NCBI GenBank assembly: GCA_947594025.1 | Contig: CANQDZ010000002.1 | Location: 1-64,000 of the forward strand | DNA length: 64,000 nt | Direction: 5' to 3' | DNA from: Candidatus Gastranaerophilales bacterium | GTDB lineage: Bacteria; Cyanobacteriota; Vampirovibrionia; Gastranaerophilales; Gastranaerophilaceae | In this document: piece by piece, positions 8,125 through 15,673 of the stretch | How positions within the stretch are numbered: position 1 is the stretch's first letter | How the letters are laid out: each line of letters starts with the position of its first letter | The notes under the pieces: generated by a model | Told to the model about the DNA's origin: nothing | Databases searched by the model: none | Seen by the model: the letters and a program-made list of their open reading frames with translations, nothing else | Translations under genes and position numbers: made by a program

Positions 8125-8646
8125 ATGACAAAAGAAGAATTAACAAGATTGATTACATCCGATCCTGCAGAATTTAAAGCAAGAAAAGGTGAAGTTCAAG
8201 ATTTGAGCGAAATTGAAGTTTTAGCGCGCGAAATTAAAGATATTGACCTTTCAAATATTGATTTTTCAGGCGCAAGTTTTGCGGAATCAAGCCTTACCAA
8301 TGTCAATTTTTCAGAATGTGATTTAACGGGTGTTGATTTTTCAAGAGCAACTATCGAAGAATGTGATTTTACTGAATGTATCCTTAATAACGCAGATTTT
8401 AGCTATGCAAGTGCTACATATTGTAACTTTAATGAAGCGGATGTTGCGGGCTGTATTTTTAATGAATGTGACTTAACATCAAGCGATTTATCAACTTGTG
8501 AAAATCTAAGCTCTTGCAGATTTGATGACGGTACAATTTGGCCCGACATGGAAAAATTGCCGGAAGACTTTGATTCTTCAACAAGTTATGATTTATCATC
8601 CCTTCAAGATGAAGAAGACAGAGAAGACTCTAACTACGAATATTAA
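8125..8646 (+). CDS. Pentapeptide-repeat protein
   Basis: A soluble 173-residue protein. Residues about 45-125 are a run of A(D/N)LXX-type pentapeptides in which Phe, Leu or Ile recurs at the central position (FSGAS, FAESS, LTNVN, FSECD, LTGVD and onward). These predict a right-handed quadrilateral beta helix of about 16-18 units. The last 35 residues are acidic (EEDREDSNYEY). Many Cys residues (about 9) punctuate the repeats, which is unusual. Function is unknown: related proteins protect gyrase or act as scaffolds. It follows the two response regulators by 24 bases, with an AAGGAG site about 13 bases before the ATG, so it is likely part of their operon. Confidence 0.85.
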   Translation: MTKEELTRLITSDPAEFKARKGEVQDLSEIEVLAREIKDIDLSNIDFSGASFAESSLTNVNFSECDLTGVDFSRATIEECDFTECILNNADFSYASATYCNFNEADVAGCIFNECDLTSSDLSTCENLSSCRFDDGTIWPDMEKLPEDFDSSTSYDLSSLQDEEDREDSNYEY

Positions 8647-8655
8647 ATTTTTCAT

Positions 8656-8663
8656 GCTATAAC
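8656..8663 (+). promoter_or_regulatory. Extended -10 box, predicted leaderless start
   Basis: TGCTATAAC (8655-8663) is a TGn-extended -10 element. The ATG of the next gene begins six bases later at 8670, with no ribosome site. The box lies within the 23-base gap after the pentapeptide gene. Confidence 0.55.
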
Positions 8664-8669
8664 ATTATT

Positions 8670-9536
8670 ATGAAATGTTTAGCCGGAATTTTGATATTGT
8701 TTTTTGTTCTGCTTAATATAAGCAGTTGTTTTGCTGACATTGAGCTTGAAAATCCTGAAAAAGTTGACATTAAATATACTGAAAGAGTTGACAGCTTAAA
8801 GGGAAACTTATTTATTGAAGATAAAGAAACTGCTCAAATTATTATTGACCAACAGCAGGAGAAAGACCTTGAAGATATTGAAAATCTTTGGAACGCAACT
8901 GTTGAAAATAACTCTGTTATTAAATTTTCAATCCAAAAGCTCTCAATTCCCGAAGAACAAAGAAGAATTCACTCCTCTTTAATGTCAAAAACAGCTTCCG
9001 CACTTATCTCGGGAGCGGCAATGCTGCCTTCTTTTATGGGTATGAATTACGGAATACAAAGTGCATCTTATGCAACTGCAAGGCTTGCAAACAATTTTTT
9101 AAATAAATCAAATTACGACAAATTGAAAGCAAATCCTCTGACAGATACCGAAGCGATTGAGCTTGCAACTTTAATCGAAGAATTACAAAACGAAATTATA
9201 TCAAGCTACTACGGATATAAAGGGGCTTTAAATAAATTAAAAGATTGTAAATCAAGACTTGCTCTATACAACAAAAACTACTCTAATGCTCTTAAAAGCG
9301 GAGATGAGCTTGAAATTGCAGTTTCATCTTCCTTATGGGATGAACAGGTAATTGAAGAATATAAGCTCACACAAGAGGTTAAAACTTATCAGATACTTCT
9401 TCAAAGGCTTGCAGGCGAAGAAACCATTGAAAAATTAAATATCGTCCAATATAACCTTGATACAAAAGATATCGATATAAACGAGCTTGATTTTAAAAAG
9501 GGAAAAGCAAGCACGGAGGTGAAAAGTGAGAAATAA
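8670..9536 (+). CDS. Exported protein of unknown function, paralogue 1
   Basis: Not recognised as a named family. The 288-residue protein has an N-terminal export signal (hydrophobic core about 5-19, then ISSCFAD), which could be a lipobox (ISS-C20) or a signal peptidase I site after CFA. The mature part has an N-terminal segment with LWNATVENNS, a Gly/Ala/Ser-rich hydrophobic middle (about 105-150) and a helical, coiled-coil-like C-terminus ending LQRLAGEETIEKL. The next gene encodes a paralogue with the same order of elements. The helical C-terminus vaguely recalls TolC-like or periplasmic adaptor helices, but no motif supports this. It overlaps the next gene by 11 bases. Confidence 0.7.
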   Translation: MKCLAGILILFFVLLNISSCFADIELENPEKVDIKYTERVDSLKGNLFIEDKETAQIIIDQQQEKDLEDIENLWNATVENNSVIKFSIQKLSIPEEQRRIHSSLMSKTASALISGAAMLPSFMGMNYGIQSASYATARLANNFLNKSNYDKLKANPLTDTEAIELATLIEELQNEIISSYYGYKGALNKLKDCKSRLALYNKNYSNALKSGDELEIAVSSSLWDEQVIEEYKLTQEVKTYQILLQRLAGEETIEKLNIVQYNLDTKDIDINELDFKKGKASTEVKSEK

Positions 9537-10410
9537 ACTTTTCATACTTTTTGTACTCCTATCTTGTTTTACATCTTGTTATGCAACAACAGTGAATGAA
9601 CTCAATGAGCCAAAACCTGCTGCTAACAGGATTGGGACAGGTGATAGCCCTGAAGAAATAATCACAATTAAAGTAAAAAAAGCAGATGAAGTTGAAAAAT
9701 CATCTAAGGACAAAGTTCAAAATAAAGAAATAACGGCTTATGATATAACTTACGGTGACTTATCCATAAAAAGGCTTGCACTTGATGTTATAGATGAATT
9801 TAATGATGAAAAAGAGGAAATACTGAGCGACTTAAGTGATATGTGGGTTGCAGTTGCAGGGAATAGCGAAACTATGCAATACACAATCTATAAGCTCTCA
9901 AATCCCGATGAAAATAAACCTGACGAAGGTATTTTAAAAAAGATTATAAAGCCTGTTGCAAGTATTTCAACCCTTGCAGGCACAGCCTTTAGTGCAAATC
10001 CGTTTATGGCAAGCGGAGCCATGATTGGAAGCAATCTGATTAGCGCTTTTACTTCTGATAGTAAAGAGCTCAACTATCAATTTACAAAAGTAAGTGATGC
10101 GGATATGGTTATTCTCGTCCGTAAAATTGATGACCTTCAAAAAAAGATGATGACTCTTTATATGGACTATCGAACAAAAAGAAAAGTTTACGAAATGGCA
10201 GTTGAAAATGTCCAAAAAAGAGAAAAAATATATAGGGAAATGCAGAGTAAATCAAGAGAACAGATTATAATTGCTGATGTGTATTTAAGAAATGCTCAAA
10301 ATTTTGAATTAAAAGCAAGAAGCGAATATCAGGCAAGCAGAAATATTCTTTCTCAGCTTGTTGGCGAAAAAACTCTTGAAGAAATAGAAAACAAAAAAGA
10401 GAGGCTTTAA
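9526..10410 (+). CDS. Exported protein of unknown function, paralogue 2
   Basis: A 294-residue relative of the preceding protein; not recognised. It shares MWVAVAGNS...YTIYKLS with LWNATVENN...FSIQKLS upstream, a small-residue hydrophobic middle (SISTLAGTAFSANPFMASG), and a long helical C-terminus ending ILSQLVGEKTLEEI. A signal peptide covers residues 1-20, ending in LLSCFTSCYA; lipidation at one of the Cys residues is possible. The start is GTG at 9526, chosen because a strong CGGAGGTG site lies 5 bases before it. It overlaps the upstream gene by 11 bases. The tandem pair, co-inherited and coupled, suggests two subunits of one envelope assembly. Confidence 0.7.
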   Translation: MRNKLFILFVLLSCFTSCYATTVNELNEPKPAANRIGTGDSPEEIITIKVKKADEVEKSSKDKVQNKEITAYDITYGDLSIKRLALDVIDEFNDEKEEILSDLSDMWVAVAGNSETMQYTIYKLSNPDENKPDEGILKKIIKPVASISTLAGTAFSANPFMASGAMIGSNLISAFTSDSKELNYQFTKVSDADMVILVRKIDDLQKKMMTLYMDYRTKRKVYEMAVENVQKREKIYREMQSKSREQIIIADVYLRNAQNFELKARSEYQASRNILSQLVGEKTLEEIENKKERL

Positions 10411-10458
10411 ATAAATGTTACTTGGCAAAAACATTAATCTTTTATCAAGAATACTAAT

Positions 10459-11379
10459 TTATTCTTTATAAAATGCCTCAATGAATCCGCCTAAAATTTT
10501 ACCCGCTAAAAGACCAAAGGAACAAACAGGACAAGATGTAAGCACCTTTTTTGCGCCTGTCTTTTTAATTTGTTTTCTTTTTTTCATCATAAGTTTTAAG
10601 GTAATAATCGGATGAGATAAGAAAAAATCTCCTCCAAATCCGCAGCATTCTTGTGCGGGCAGCGGTATATAATTTTCGCTCCGTTTTAGGGTTTCATTTA
10701 TCTTTGAATATGTCTCATCTGACATATGGCATGGTTTATGATAAGTAAAAGGTTTATTTGGTATTTTAAGTTCAGGCTCAAAGTATAACTTTTCTTCTAT
10801 TGTACGAGGAAGCGGATACTTTTTAAATGTGTCATAACATGTTGCACAGCTAAAAATTATTTTTTTAATTTTTGGGTCTGACGCCATTTTTATATTGTGA
10901 GTCATTAATTTTTCATATACATCAAGTCTGCCTTTTGACAGATATGGCATGGCACAACACTTAAAATCATTTTTATATGATGAAATACAGCCAAAAAAGT
11001 GTATTTCGCCCTCTTTTTCTTTGTATTTTCTTTTAAATACGTTAAACGGAAGCATTTTCAACTTAAAAATAAACTCACTTGATAAAAATCTTTCTAATTT
11101 TGATAAGTTTTTATATTTGAAGTTTGCAAAAATTTTAACAGCATCAATGTTTGAGGGGCAAAAAGATTGGCATTTTCCGCAATTTAAGCACAGGTTCAAA
11201 TTCTTTTTAATTTTTTTGGAAAATTTTAAATCACCGTTTAAAACACCTAAAAGCTGGGTAAATTTACCTCTTGTTAAACTTACTTCGTTTTTTTTAATAT
11301 GAAAAATCGGGCAAACCTCAGCACATATTGCACATCTTGAACATTTTCTTAAATTTTCTTTTAAGTGATTTGCTTCCAT
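10459..11379 (-). CDS. GlcF/HdrD-like Fe-S protein with CCG domains
   Basis: A 306-residue soluble electron-transfer protein. Two N-terminal 4Fe-4S motifs are present, CSRCAICAEVC near residue 13 and CLNCGKCQSFC near 65. Two CCG-like cysteine clusters follow (FSCATCYDT, then QECCGFGGDFF and SCPVCSFGL). This layout matches the Fe-S subunit of glycolate/lactate oxidases or heterodisulfide reductase subunits, which pass electrons between a flavoprotein and a quinone or thiol. No flavoprotein gene lies beside it. The ATG at 11379 is chosen over a frame opening at 11421 because it sits seven bases after a TATACT box and the extra residues overlap the divergent gene. Substrate unknown. Confidence 0.8.
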   Translation of the reverse strand: MEANHLKENLRKCSRCAICAEVCPIFHIKKNEVSLTRGKFTQLLGVLNGDLKFSKKIKKNLNLCLNCGKCQSFCPSNIDAVKIFANFKYKNLSKLERFLSSEFIFKLKMLPFNVFKRKYKEKEGEIHFFGCISSYKNDFKCCAMPYLSKGRLDVYEKLMTHNIKMASDPKIKKIIFSCATCYDTFKKYPLPRTIEEKLYFEPELKIPNKPFTYHKPCHMSDETYSKINETLKRSENYIPLPAQECCGFGGDFFLSHPIITLKLMMKKRKQIKKTGAKKVLTSCPVCSFGLLAGKILGGFIEAFYKE

Positions 11380-11386
11380 ACTTTGT

Positions 11387-11394
11387 AGTATAAT
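11387..11394. promoter_or_regulatory. Overlapping divergent -10 boxes of Fe-S protein and dehydrogenase genes
   Basis: TATAAT on the plus strand (11389-11394) lies six bases before the dehydrogenase ATG at 11401. TATACT on the minus strand (11392-11387) lies seven bases before the Fe-S protein ATG at 11379. The two start codons are only about 21 bases apart, and neither has a ribosome site. The same four central bases serve both promoters. Confidence 0.65.
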
Positions 11395-11400
11395 CCAAAT

Positions 11401-12342
11401 ATGAAAAGAGCTGTATACCAAAATGAAGAAATAAAAATCATTGAATGTAATGTTCCAAAACTAAAAGGACTTGGTGCCGTTATTAAAGTATATGGCTGCG
11501 GATTGTGCGGTTCTGATATTGTAAAAATCAGGGAAAAAAAAGATAATCCGATTTTAGGACACGAAGTTGTCGGCGAAATAATTGAAATAAATTCAAAAAC
11601 AAAATTTAAAGTCGGGGATAAAGTGGCACTCGGTCACCATTTCCCTTGTTTTAAGTGTGAATACTGCAAAAACGGAAGCTATTCAATGTGCGAAGGTTTT
11701 AAATCTACAAACATTGAGCCCTGCGGATTTTCGGAATATATTTATGTGACTGAAGGTCATCTTAAAAATACCGTTTTTAGTGTGCCAAAGAATTTAACGT
11801 ACGAAGAAATATCATTTCTGGAACCGTTATCTTGCGTTGTAAGAGCGGTTGAAAGAGCAGAAATAAAGAAAGGACAAAAGGTTCTTGTATTGGGGCTCGG
11901 TTCAATCGGCAATTTAATGGCGCAAACAACACGCGTTTATGGCGGAAAAGTTTACGGATATGACATAAATGAAGAAAGACAAAAATATTCTAAACTAAAG
12001 TTTGACCCAAATATAAGATATAATGTTATATTTATGACGTCAGGGGCCTCAGCTTCCATTGAAACTGCCCTAAAGTACGTACTTTCAGGCGGTAAAATTG
12101 TTGTATTTGCCTCAGTTAAAGATGAAACAGGTTACATAAATAACGATATTTACTACAGAGAACTAACCGTTCTCGGAAGTTATTCGCCGGCACCTTATGA
12201 TTATAAAATTTCTTATAACCTGTTAAAATCGGGAAAAGTAAAAGTTAAGGGAATGTCGATGAATTATAAGCTTGATGAATTATCTAAAGCTATTCAAGAT
12301 ACAATATCAAATAAAATTATGAAAGCATACATAGAATTATGA
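11401..12342 (+). CDS. Zinc-dependent medium-chain dehydrogenase, first of pair
   Basis: A 313-residue NAD(P)-dependent alcohol/polyol dehydrogenase of the MDR family. The catalytic zinc region is GCGLCGSDIVK with GHEVVGE. Four cysteines in CFKCEYCKNGSYSMC (about residues 81-95) form the structural zinc site. The Rossmann motif is VLGLGSIGN. It is somewhat shorter than the usual 340-350 residues, with a trimmed nucleotide-binding half. The start is leaderless, six bases after TATAAT. The stop overlaps the next dehydrogenase by ATGA. Threonine- or sorbitol-dehydrogenase-like activity is plausible; the actual substrate cannot be read from sequence. Confidence 0.86.
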   Translation: MKRAVYQNEEIKIIECNVPKLKGLGAVIKVYGCGLCGSDIVKIREKKDNPILGHEVVGEIIEINSKTKFKVGDKVALGHHFPCFKCEYCKNGSYSMCEGFKSTNIEPCGFSEYIYVTEGHLKNTVFSVPKNLTYEEISFLEPLSCVVRAVERAEIKKGQKVLVLGLGSIGNLMAQTTRVYGGKVYGYDINEERQKYSKLKFDPNIRYNVIFMTSGASASIETALKYVLSGGKIVVFASVKDETGYINNDIYYRELTVLGSYSPAPYDYKISYNLLKSGKVKVKGMSMNYKLDELSKAIQDTISNKIMKAYIEL

Positions 12343-13373
12343 AAATGAAGGCTGTAAGGTACTATAAACCGCAAGATATAAGATATGAAGAAGTTGAAAT
12401 TCCCGAGCTTAAAGACGGCGAAGTTTTAGTTAAGGTAGAAGCCGCTCTTACTTGCGGAACGGACATTAAAACATACAGGAGAGGTCACCCCGTTTTAATT
12501 AAGAAAACCCCCTCAGGCTTCGGGCATGAATTTTCAGGCGTTGTTGTCAAAACGGATAAAAACGTTAAAGGCTTTAAGGCAGGAGACAGAGTAGTTGCGG
12601 CAAATTCCGCACCTTGCGGTGAATGTTTCTTCTGCAAAAGAGGTGAAGAAAATTTGTGCGAAAATTTAGACCTTTTAAACGGAGCATATGCTGAATATAT
12701 AGTTGTCCCAAAAAGAATAGTCGAAAAAAATATGATTAAACTTCCCGATGAACTTGAATTTTCACGAGCGGCATTTTCTGAACCATTAGCAAATGTTGTA
12801 CACGGTGCAGATAGGACAGATATCAAAAAGGGTGATATAGTCGGTATTATGGGTATTGGTCCGATTGGACTTATGTTCTGCGCCGTTGCCAAATTAAAAG
12901 GAGCTCACGTTATTGCAATGGGCAGAAACCCTCTAAAGCTTAAGCTTGCAAAGGAATTTGCGCATGTTGATGAAGTTATTGATTTAAAAGAACATCCTGA
13001 CCCTGAAGAACTTATAAAATCAATGACAAACGGACGCGGTCTTGATATAGGGATAGAGTGTGTGGGTCTGCCTGAAATTTGGGAAAAAATGTTTAATATG
13101 GTAAGGCGCGGAGGAAAAGTGCATTTATTTGGCGGCTGTGCGTCAGGTACATCCGTTAATTTTGATACAAGAAGACTTCATTACGATGAAGTTAAAATTA
13201 TAAGCGTGTTTCATCACAATCCAAAATATTTTAGAGAAGCTTTAAGACTTATTTCCAAAAGGCAGATTGAGGTTGAAAAACTTATTACTAAAAAAATGAA
13301 AATGAAAGACGCCGAGGAAGCTCTTGAGATAGTAAGCCGCGGGGAAGCAATTAAGATTTTGCTTGAAAATTAA
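12339..13373 (+). CDS. Zinc-dependent medium-chain dehydrogenase, second of pair
   Basis: A 344-residue MDR-family dehydrogenase related to L-threonine 3-dehydrogenase and sorbitol dehydrogenase. Catalytic zinc ligands lie in ALTCGTDIKT and GHEFSGVV. The structural zinc site is CGECFFCKRGEENLC, and the cofactor motif is GIMGIGPIGLM. It overlaps the first dehydrogenase by four bases (ATGA), so the two are made together and may form a heteromer or act on successive polyol or keto-sugar substrates. A preceding GAAAATG offers little ribosome binding, consistent with coupling. No transporter or kinase for a sugar is adjacent, so the pathway is unknown. Confidence 0.88.
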   Translation: MKMKAVRYYKPQDIRYEEVEIPELKDGEVLVKVEAALTCGTDIKTYRRGHPVLIKKTPSGFGHEFSGVVVKTDKNVKGFKAGDRVVAANSAPCGECFFCKRGEENLCENLDLLNGAYAEYIVVPKRIVEKNMIKLPDELEFSRAAFSEPLANVVHGADRTDIKKGDIVGIMGIGPIGLMFCAVAKLKGAHVIAMGRNPLKLKLAKEFAHVDEVIDLKEHPDPEELIKSMTNGRGLDIGIECVGLPEIWEKMFNMVRRGGKVHLFGGCASGTSVNFDTRRLHYDEVKIISVFHHNPKYFREALRLISKRQIEVEKLITKKMKMKDAEEALEIVSRGEAIKILLEN

Positions 13374-13397
13374 CAAAAGTGCTTAAAGTATTTATAA

Positions 13398-13430
13398 AGA
13401 AAAAACCTTTATGTATGAAACATAAAGGTT
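13398..13430 (-). terminator. rplT terminator
   Basis: A perfect 10-base-pair stem (13404-13413 with 13421-13430) and a 7-base loop. On the minus strand it is followed by a T-rich tract (TTTTTTCTTT). It lies about 27 bases after the rplT stop. Confidence 0.85.
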
Positions 13431-13456
13431 AAATTGGATTTACTCTCTAATTATTT

Positions 13457-13807
13457 TTACTTTACAGAAAGTGCTAAATCAACGATAACTTTGAAAGCTT
13501 CAGGTTCGTTAACTGCAAGTTCTGCTAACATTTTGCGGTTCACGATAACTTCTGATTTTTTAAGCGCATTCATAAATTTTGAATAGCTTAAACCATATTC
13601 GCGAACTGCTGCATTAATTCTTACAATCCATAGACGGCGCATATTTCTTTTAAGAACTCTGCGGTCTCTGTATTGATATTTTAAGGCTTTCATAACTGCA
13701 GTATTTGCAACTTTAAATATTCTGCTTCTTGCACCAATAAAGCCTTTTGCTAACTTTAATATTTTTTTATGTCTTTTTCTTAAGACGTTACCACGTTTTA
13801 CTCTCAT
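13457..13807 (-). CDS. rplT: 50S ribosomal protein L20
   Basis: Early-assembly large-subunit protein of 116 residues, the usual length. It has the basic N-terminal tail ([20 protein letters not shown]) followed by [38 protein letters not shown] and the [12 protein letters not shown] segment, all family hallmarks. It follows rpmI by 12 bases with an AAGGTGA site. In many bacteria L20 represses its own operon by binding the mRNA leader; infC, normally first in that operon, is absent here. A strong terminator lies just downstream. Confidence 0.98.
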   Translation of the reverse strand: MRVKRGNVLRKRHKKILKLAKGFIGARSRIFKVANTAVMKALKYQYRDRRVLKRNMRRLWIVRINAAVREYGLSYSKFMNALKKSEVIVNRKMLAELAVNEPEAFKVIVDLALSVK

Positions 13808-13819
13808 TGTTCACCTTCC

Positions 13820-14029
13820 TTATCTTGAATACTTAATGTAGGGCAATTCTTTCAAGATTAAGTCAATGTTACCCTTAAATACATCAACTAAACCTGTTAA
13901 TCTGTTTTTACGCGCTGTAGATTTATGCGCAAGAAGGTGGCCTTTTCCGGCTCTAAGGCGTTTAATTTTGCCGTTTGCAGTGACGCTGTAACGCTTTGCT
14001 GCTGATCTGTGTGTTTTCATTTTTGGCAT
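13820..14029 (-). CDS. rpmI: 50S ribosomal protein L35
   Basis: A small basic ribosomal protein of 69 residues, slightly longer than the usual 64-66. The conserved start MPKMKTHRSAAKRYSVTANG and central GKGHLLAHKSTARKNRLTG are present. It is the first gene of an rpmI-rplT operon, with an AAGGAGAT site 7 bases before the ATG. The 99-base stretch between it and the upstream terminator is the likely promoter and regulatory leader. infC is not upstream; a pilin-like gene takes that place. Confidence 0.97.
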   Translation of the reverse strand: MPKMKTHRSAAKRYSVTANGKIKRLRAGKGHLLAHKSTARKNRLTGLVDVFKGNIDLILKELPYIKYSR

Positions 14030-14128
14030 TTTATTATCTCCTTTTCTTTTAGGCTCTTACGGCATACCAAACCGTTTCAAAACCTTTGTTACATGCAATC
14101 CTAAATCAAACATAAAAAAAATGCAAAC
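14030..14128 (-). promoter_or_regulatory. rpmI-rplT leader region, possible L20 control site
   Basis: This 99-base stretch lies between the pilin-gene terminator and rpmI. It holds the operon's promoter and an untranslated leader with the AAGGAG site. A short ACGG/CCGT stem around GGTATG is visible. L20 leaders are known in other bacteria, but I cannot match the known consensus by eye. Confidence 0.3.
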
Positions 14129-14165
14129 AAAAAACGCTCATTATAATTTATAACAAGCGTTTTTT
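14129..14165 (-). terminator. Terminator of the pilin-like gene
   Basis: Stem AAAAAACGCT (14129-14138) with AGCGTTTTTT (14156-14165) and a 17-base loop. A T-run on either strand makes it potentially bidirectional. It lies 29 bases after the stop of the pilin-like gene and ahead of rpmI. Confidence 0.8.
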
Positions 14166-14193
14166 GTATTGTTAAACCGTATAGCTGATTAAA

Positions 14194-14841
14194 CTATTTT
14201 GCAAACATAACTTCTGCGCCGTAGCCTGCAGGTGTAACGGTTGTTCCGTTTGAACCTTTGAATACAAGAACGAAGCGGTCTTTTGGAGCTCCTGCATCGG
14301 TTGTAAGTTGGTTTGGATTTTTGTCTCCGTTAACATCAACCAATATGTAGCAAGGATAATCGTCCGTACAACCACCATTACTGAAGTCTGTTTGTTCAAT
14401 TTCTTGGTCAGTTGTAGCACCGCCCGTACCTGAACCGCTGCCTGAAGAAGCCTTTTCCATTGAGGCTGTATCAGCAAAGATGAATTGGATACCGTCAGTT
14501 GTTGTGAATGAACATTTGTCATAATCGGCAATACCTGTTAAAGCTGTACCGTCAGCAACCTTAAGAGCTTTTGAGCAATCGCTTGCTGCGCTGATTGTGT
14601 TCATTTGAGATTGAAGCATGTCTAAGAAAGTTTTTGTGTCAGTTGCTTCTGACGGTGACAAGTTTTCAATTGCAAGTTCAAGAGAAACTGCTTGGTTTAA
14701 AACTGAAACTGCTTTTTTAAGAGCTGTTTTATACTCTGTTTGGTTTGTATTAAGTATGACTGATGGAATAGTCAATGCCGCTACAACACCGATAATTGCC
14801 AAAGTGATAAGAACTTCAGCCAATGTAAAACCTTTTTTCAT
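14194..14841 (-). CDS. Type IV prepilin-like (pseudopilin) protein
   Basis: A 215-residue protein with a textbook class III prepilin leader: MKKG cleaved before FTLAEVLITLAIIGVVAAL, including Glu5 of the mature protein. The hydrophobic alpha-1 helix runs to about residue 25. The C-terminal globular part contains two likely disulfides (DCSKA, DKCSF, GGCTDDYPCY), a Gly/Ser-rich loop (SSGSGSGTGGATT) and LVDVNGDKNPNQL, a calcium-site-like Asp/Asn motif common in pseudopilins. It is probably a substrate of the secretin/ATPase/platform system encoded at 38721-45227. It stands alone with its own terminator. Confidence 0.88.
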   Translation of the reverse strand: MKKGFTLAEVLITLAIIGVVAALTIPSVILNTNQTEYKTALKKAVSVLNQAVSLELAIENLSPSEATDTKTFLDMLQSQMNTISAASDCSKALKVADGTALTGIADYDKCSFTTTDGIQFIFADTASMEKASSGSGSGTGGATTDQEIEQTDFSNGGCTDDYPCYILVDVNGDKNPNQLTTDAGAPKDRFVLVFKGSNGTTVTPAGYGAEVMFAK

Positions 14842-15022
14842 AATGTTTAACCTTTCATTTTTTTGTTTTATACCTCTAAGTGATTAAAGCCTAAAGACCC
14901 TAACCAGAATGTATATACTCATTATATCACTTTTTAAGTTCCATTTAAACTATGAGCAATGAATATATTTACAATTCTTATTATATATTTTTTAGAAAAA
15001 AATGCAACAATTTTCACAATAC

Positions 15023-15640
15023 TTAATTAAAATCAATTGTTTGAATTAAATCGCGCACAATCTTTTCTGAAAACTTGTTTGTTCCCCTAAAACTTAATAT
15101 TGCTATTTGATTTTTATTTTTGCTTTCCCCGACTATATTGTGAAACCCGATAAATCCTGATATTTCTTGCTTTAAGGGCTTTTCAATCGTGATTGTAAAA
15201 TCAGCAAAATGAATATCTTTACCTTTTATTTTTAAAGTTCCCAAGTTACTTATTTTAATGTTATTTATTGAAATACCTTTAATGTTATTGTTCTCCATAA
15301 AATTTTGAAGGTTTTCATTTGCAATTGTATTATTTAAGTCTTCTTCGGATATACCTTTATTTTCAGGCAATTTTACAAATCTGATTTTTTGTCCTGACGG
15401 TTTATGAGTAACCGTCATTTTACTGTAATTCGGAAGTTTTAGAGTTCTTCCGATTTGATAATCACTTTCAACACCGTTTAGGTCGCCAAAAACTTTTGCG
15501 GATTTAATTACAACCTCTCTTGGCGGATTTTGATATCTTTTATATAAATCGCTTACAATTTTTGCTCCCCCGAAATAGAAAAATGCGATAATAAGCGCCA
15601 GAGCAAATATCTTCATAAACAGCTTTTTTAAACAACCCAT
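15023..15640 (-). CDS. Membrane-anchored protein of unknown function
   Basis: Not recognised. A 205-residue protein with one N-terminal membrane segment (about 8-24) and a probably extracytoplasmic domain with alternating hydrophobic residues and few cysteines. The C-terminal region FIGFHNIVGESKNKNQIAIL is its most structured-looking part. The start at 15640 is chosen because AGGGG lies about 7 bases upstream and the hydrophobic segment begins soon after; the frame is open further upstream to 15673 but would run into the mutS start. It shares a divergent promoter with mutS. Confidence 0.65.
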   Translation of the reverse strand: MGCLKKLFMKIFALALIIAFFYFGGAKIVSDLYKRYQNPPREVVIKSAKVFGDLNGVESDYQIGRTLKLPNYSKMTVTHKPSGQKIRFVKLPENKGISEEDLNNTIANENLQNFMENNNIKGISINNIKISNLGTLKIKGKDIHFADFTITIEKPLKQEISGFIGFHNIVGESKNKNQIAILSFRGTNKFSEKIVRDLIQTIDFN

Positions 15641-15656
15641 TTCATGCCCCTTTTTT

Positions 15657-15666
15657 ATTATATAAT
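15657..15666. promoter_or_regulatory. Palindromic bidirectional -10 (ATTATATAAT) for mutS and divergent gene
   Basis: The 10-base palindrome ATTATATAAT contains TATAAT on the plus strand (15661-15666), seven bases before the mutS ATG. It also contains TATAAT on the minus strand (15662-15657), 16 bases before the divergent ATG at 15640. The identical palindrome recurs at 53134-53143 between dnaX and its divergent neighbour. Confidence 0.65.
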
Positions 15667-15673
15667 ATAACAA

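Noticed and set aside
14030-14128. Confident L20 leader riboswitch call
   Set aside because: Only a short stem is visible, and the known consensus could not be matched by eye, so only a low-confidence leader region is listed.
14172-14531. Second minus-strand frame inside the pilin-like gene
   Set aside because: It overlaps the pilin gene in another phase. The true frame has a prepilin signature, and this one is low-complexity Gln/Thr-rich.
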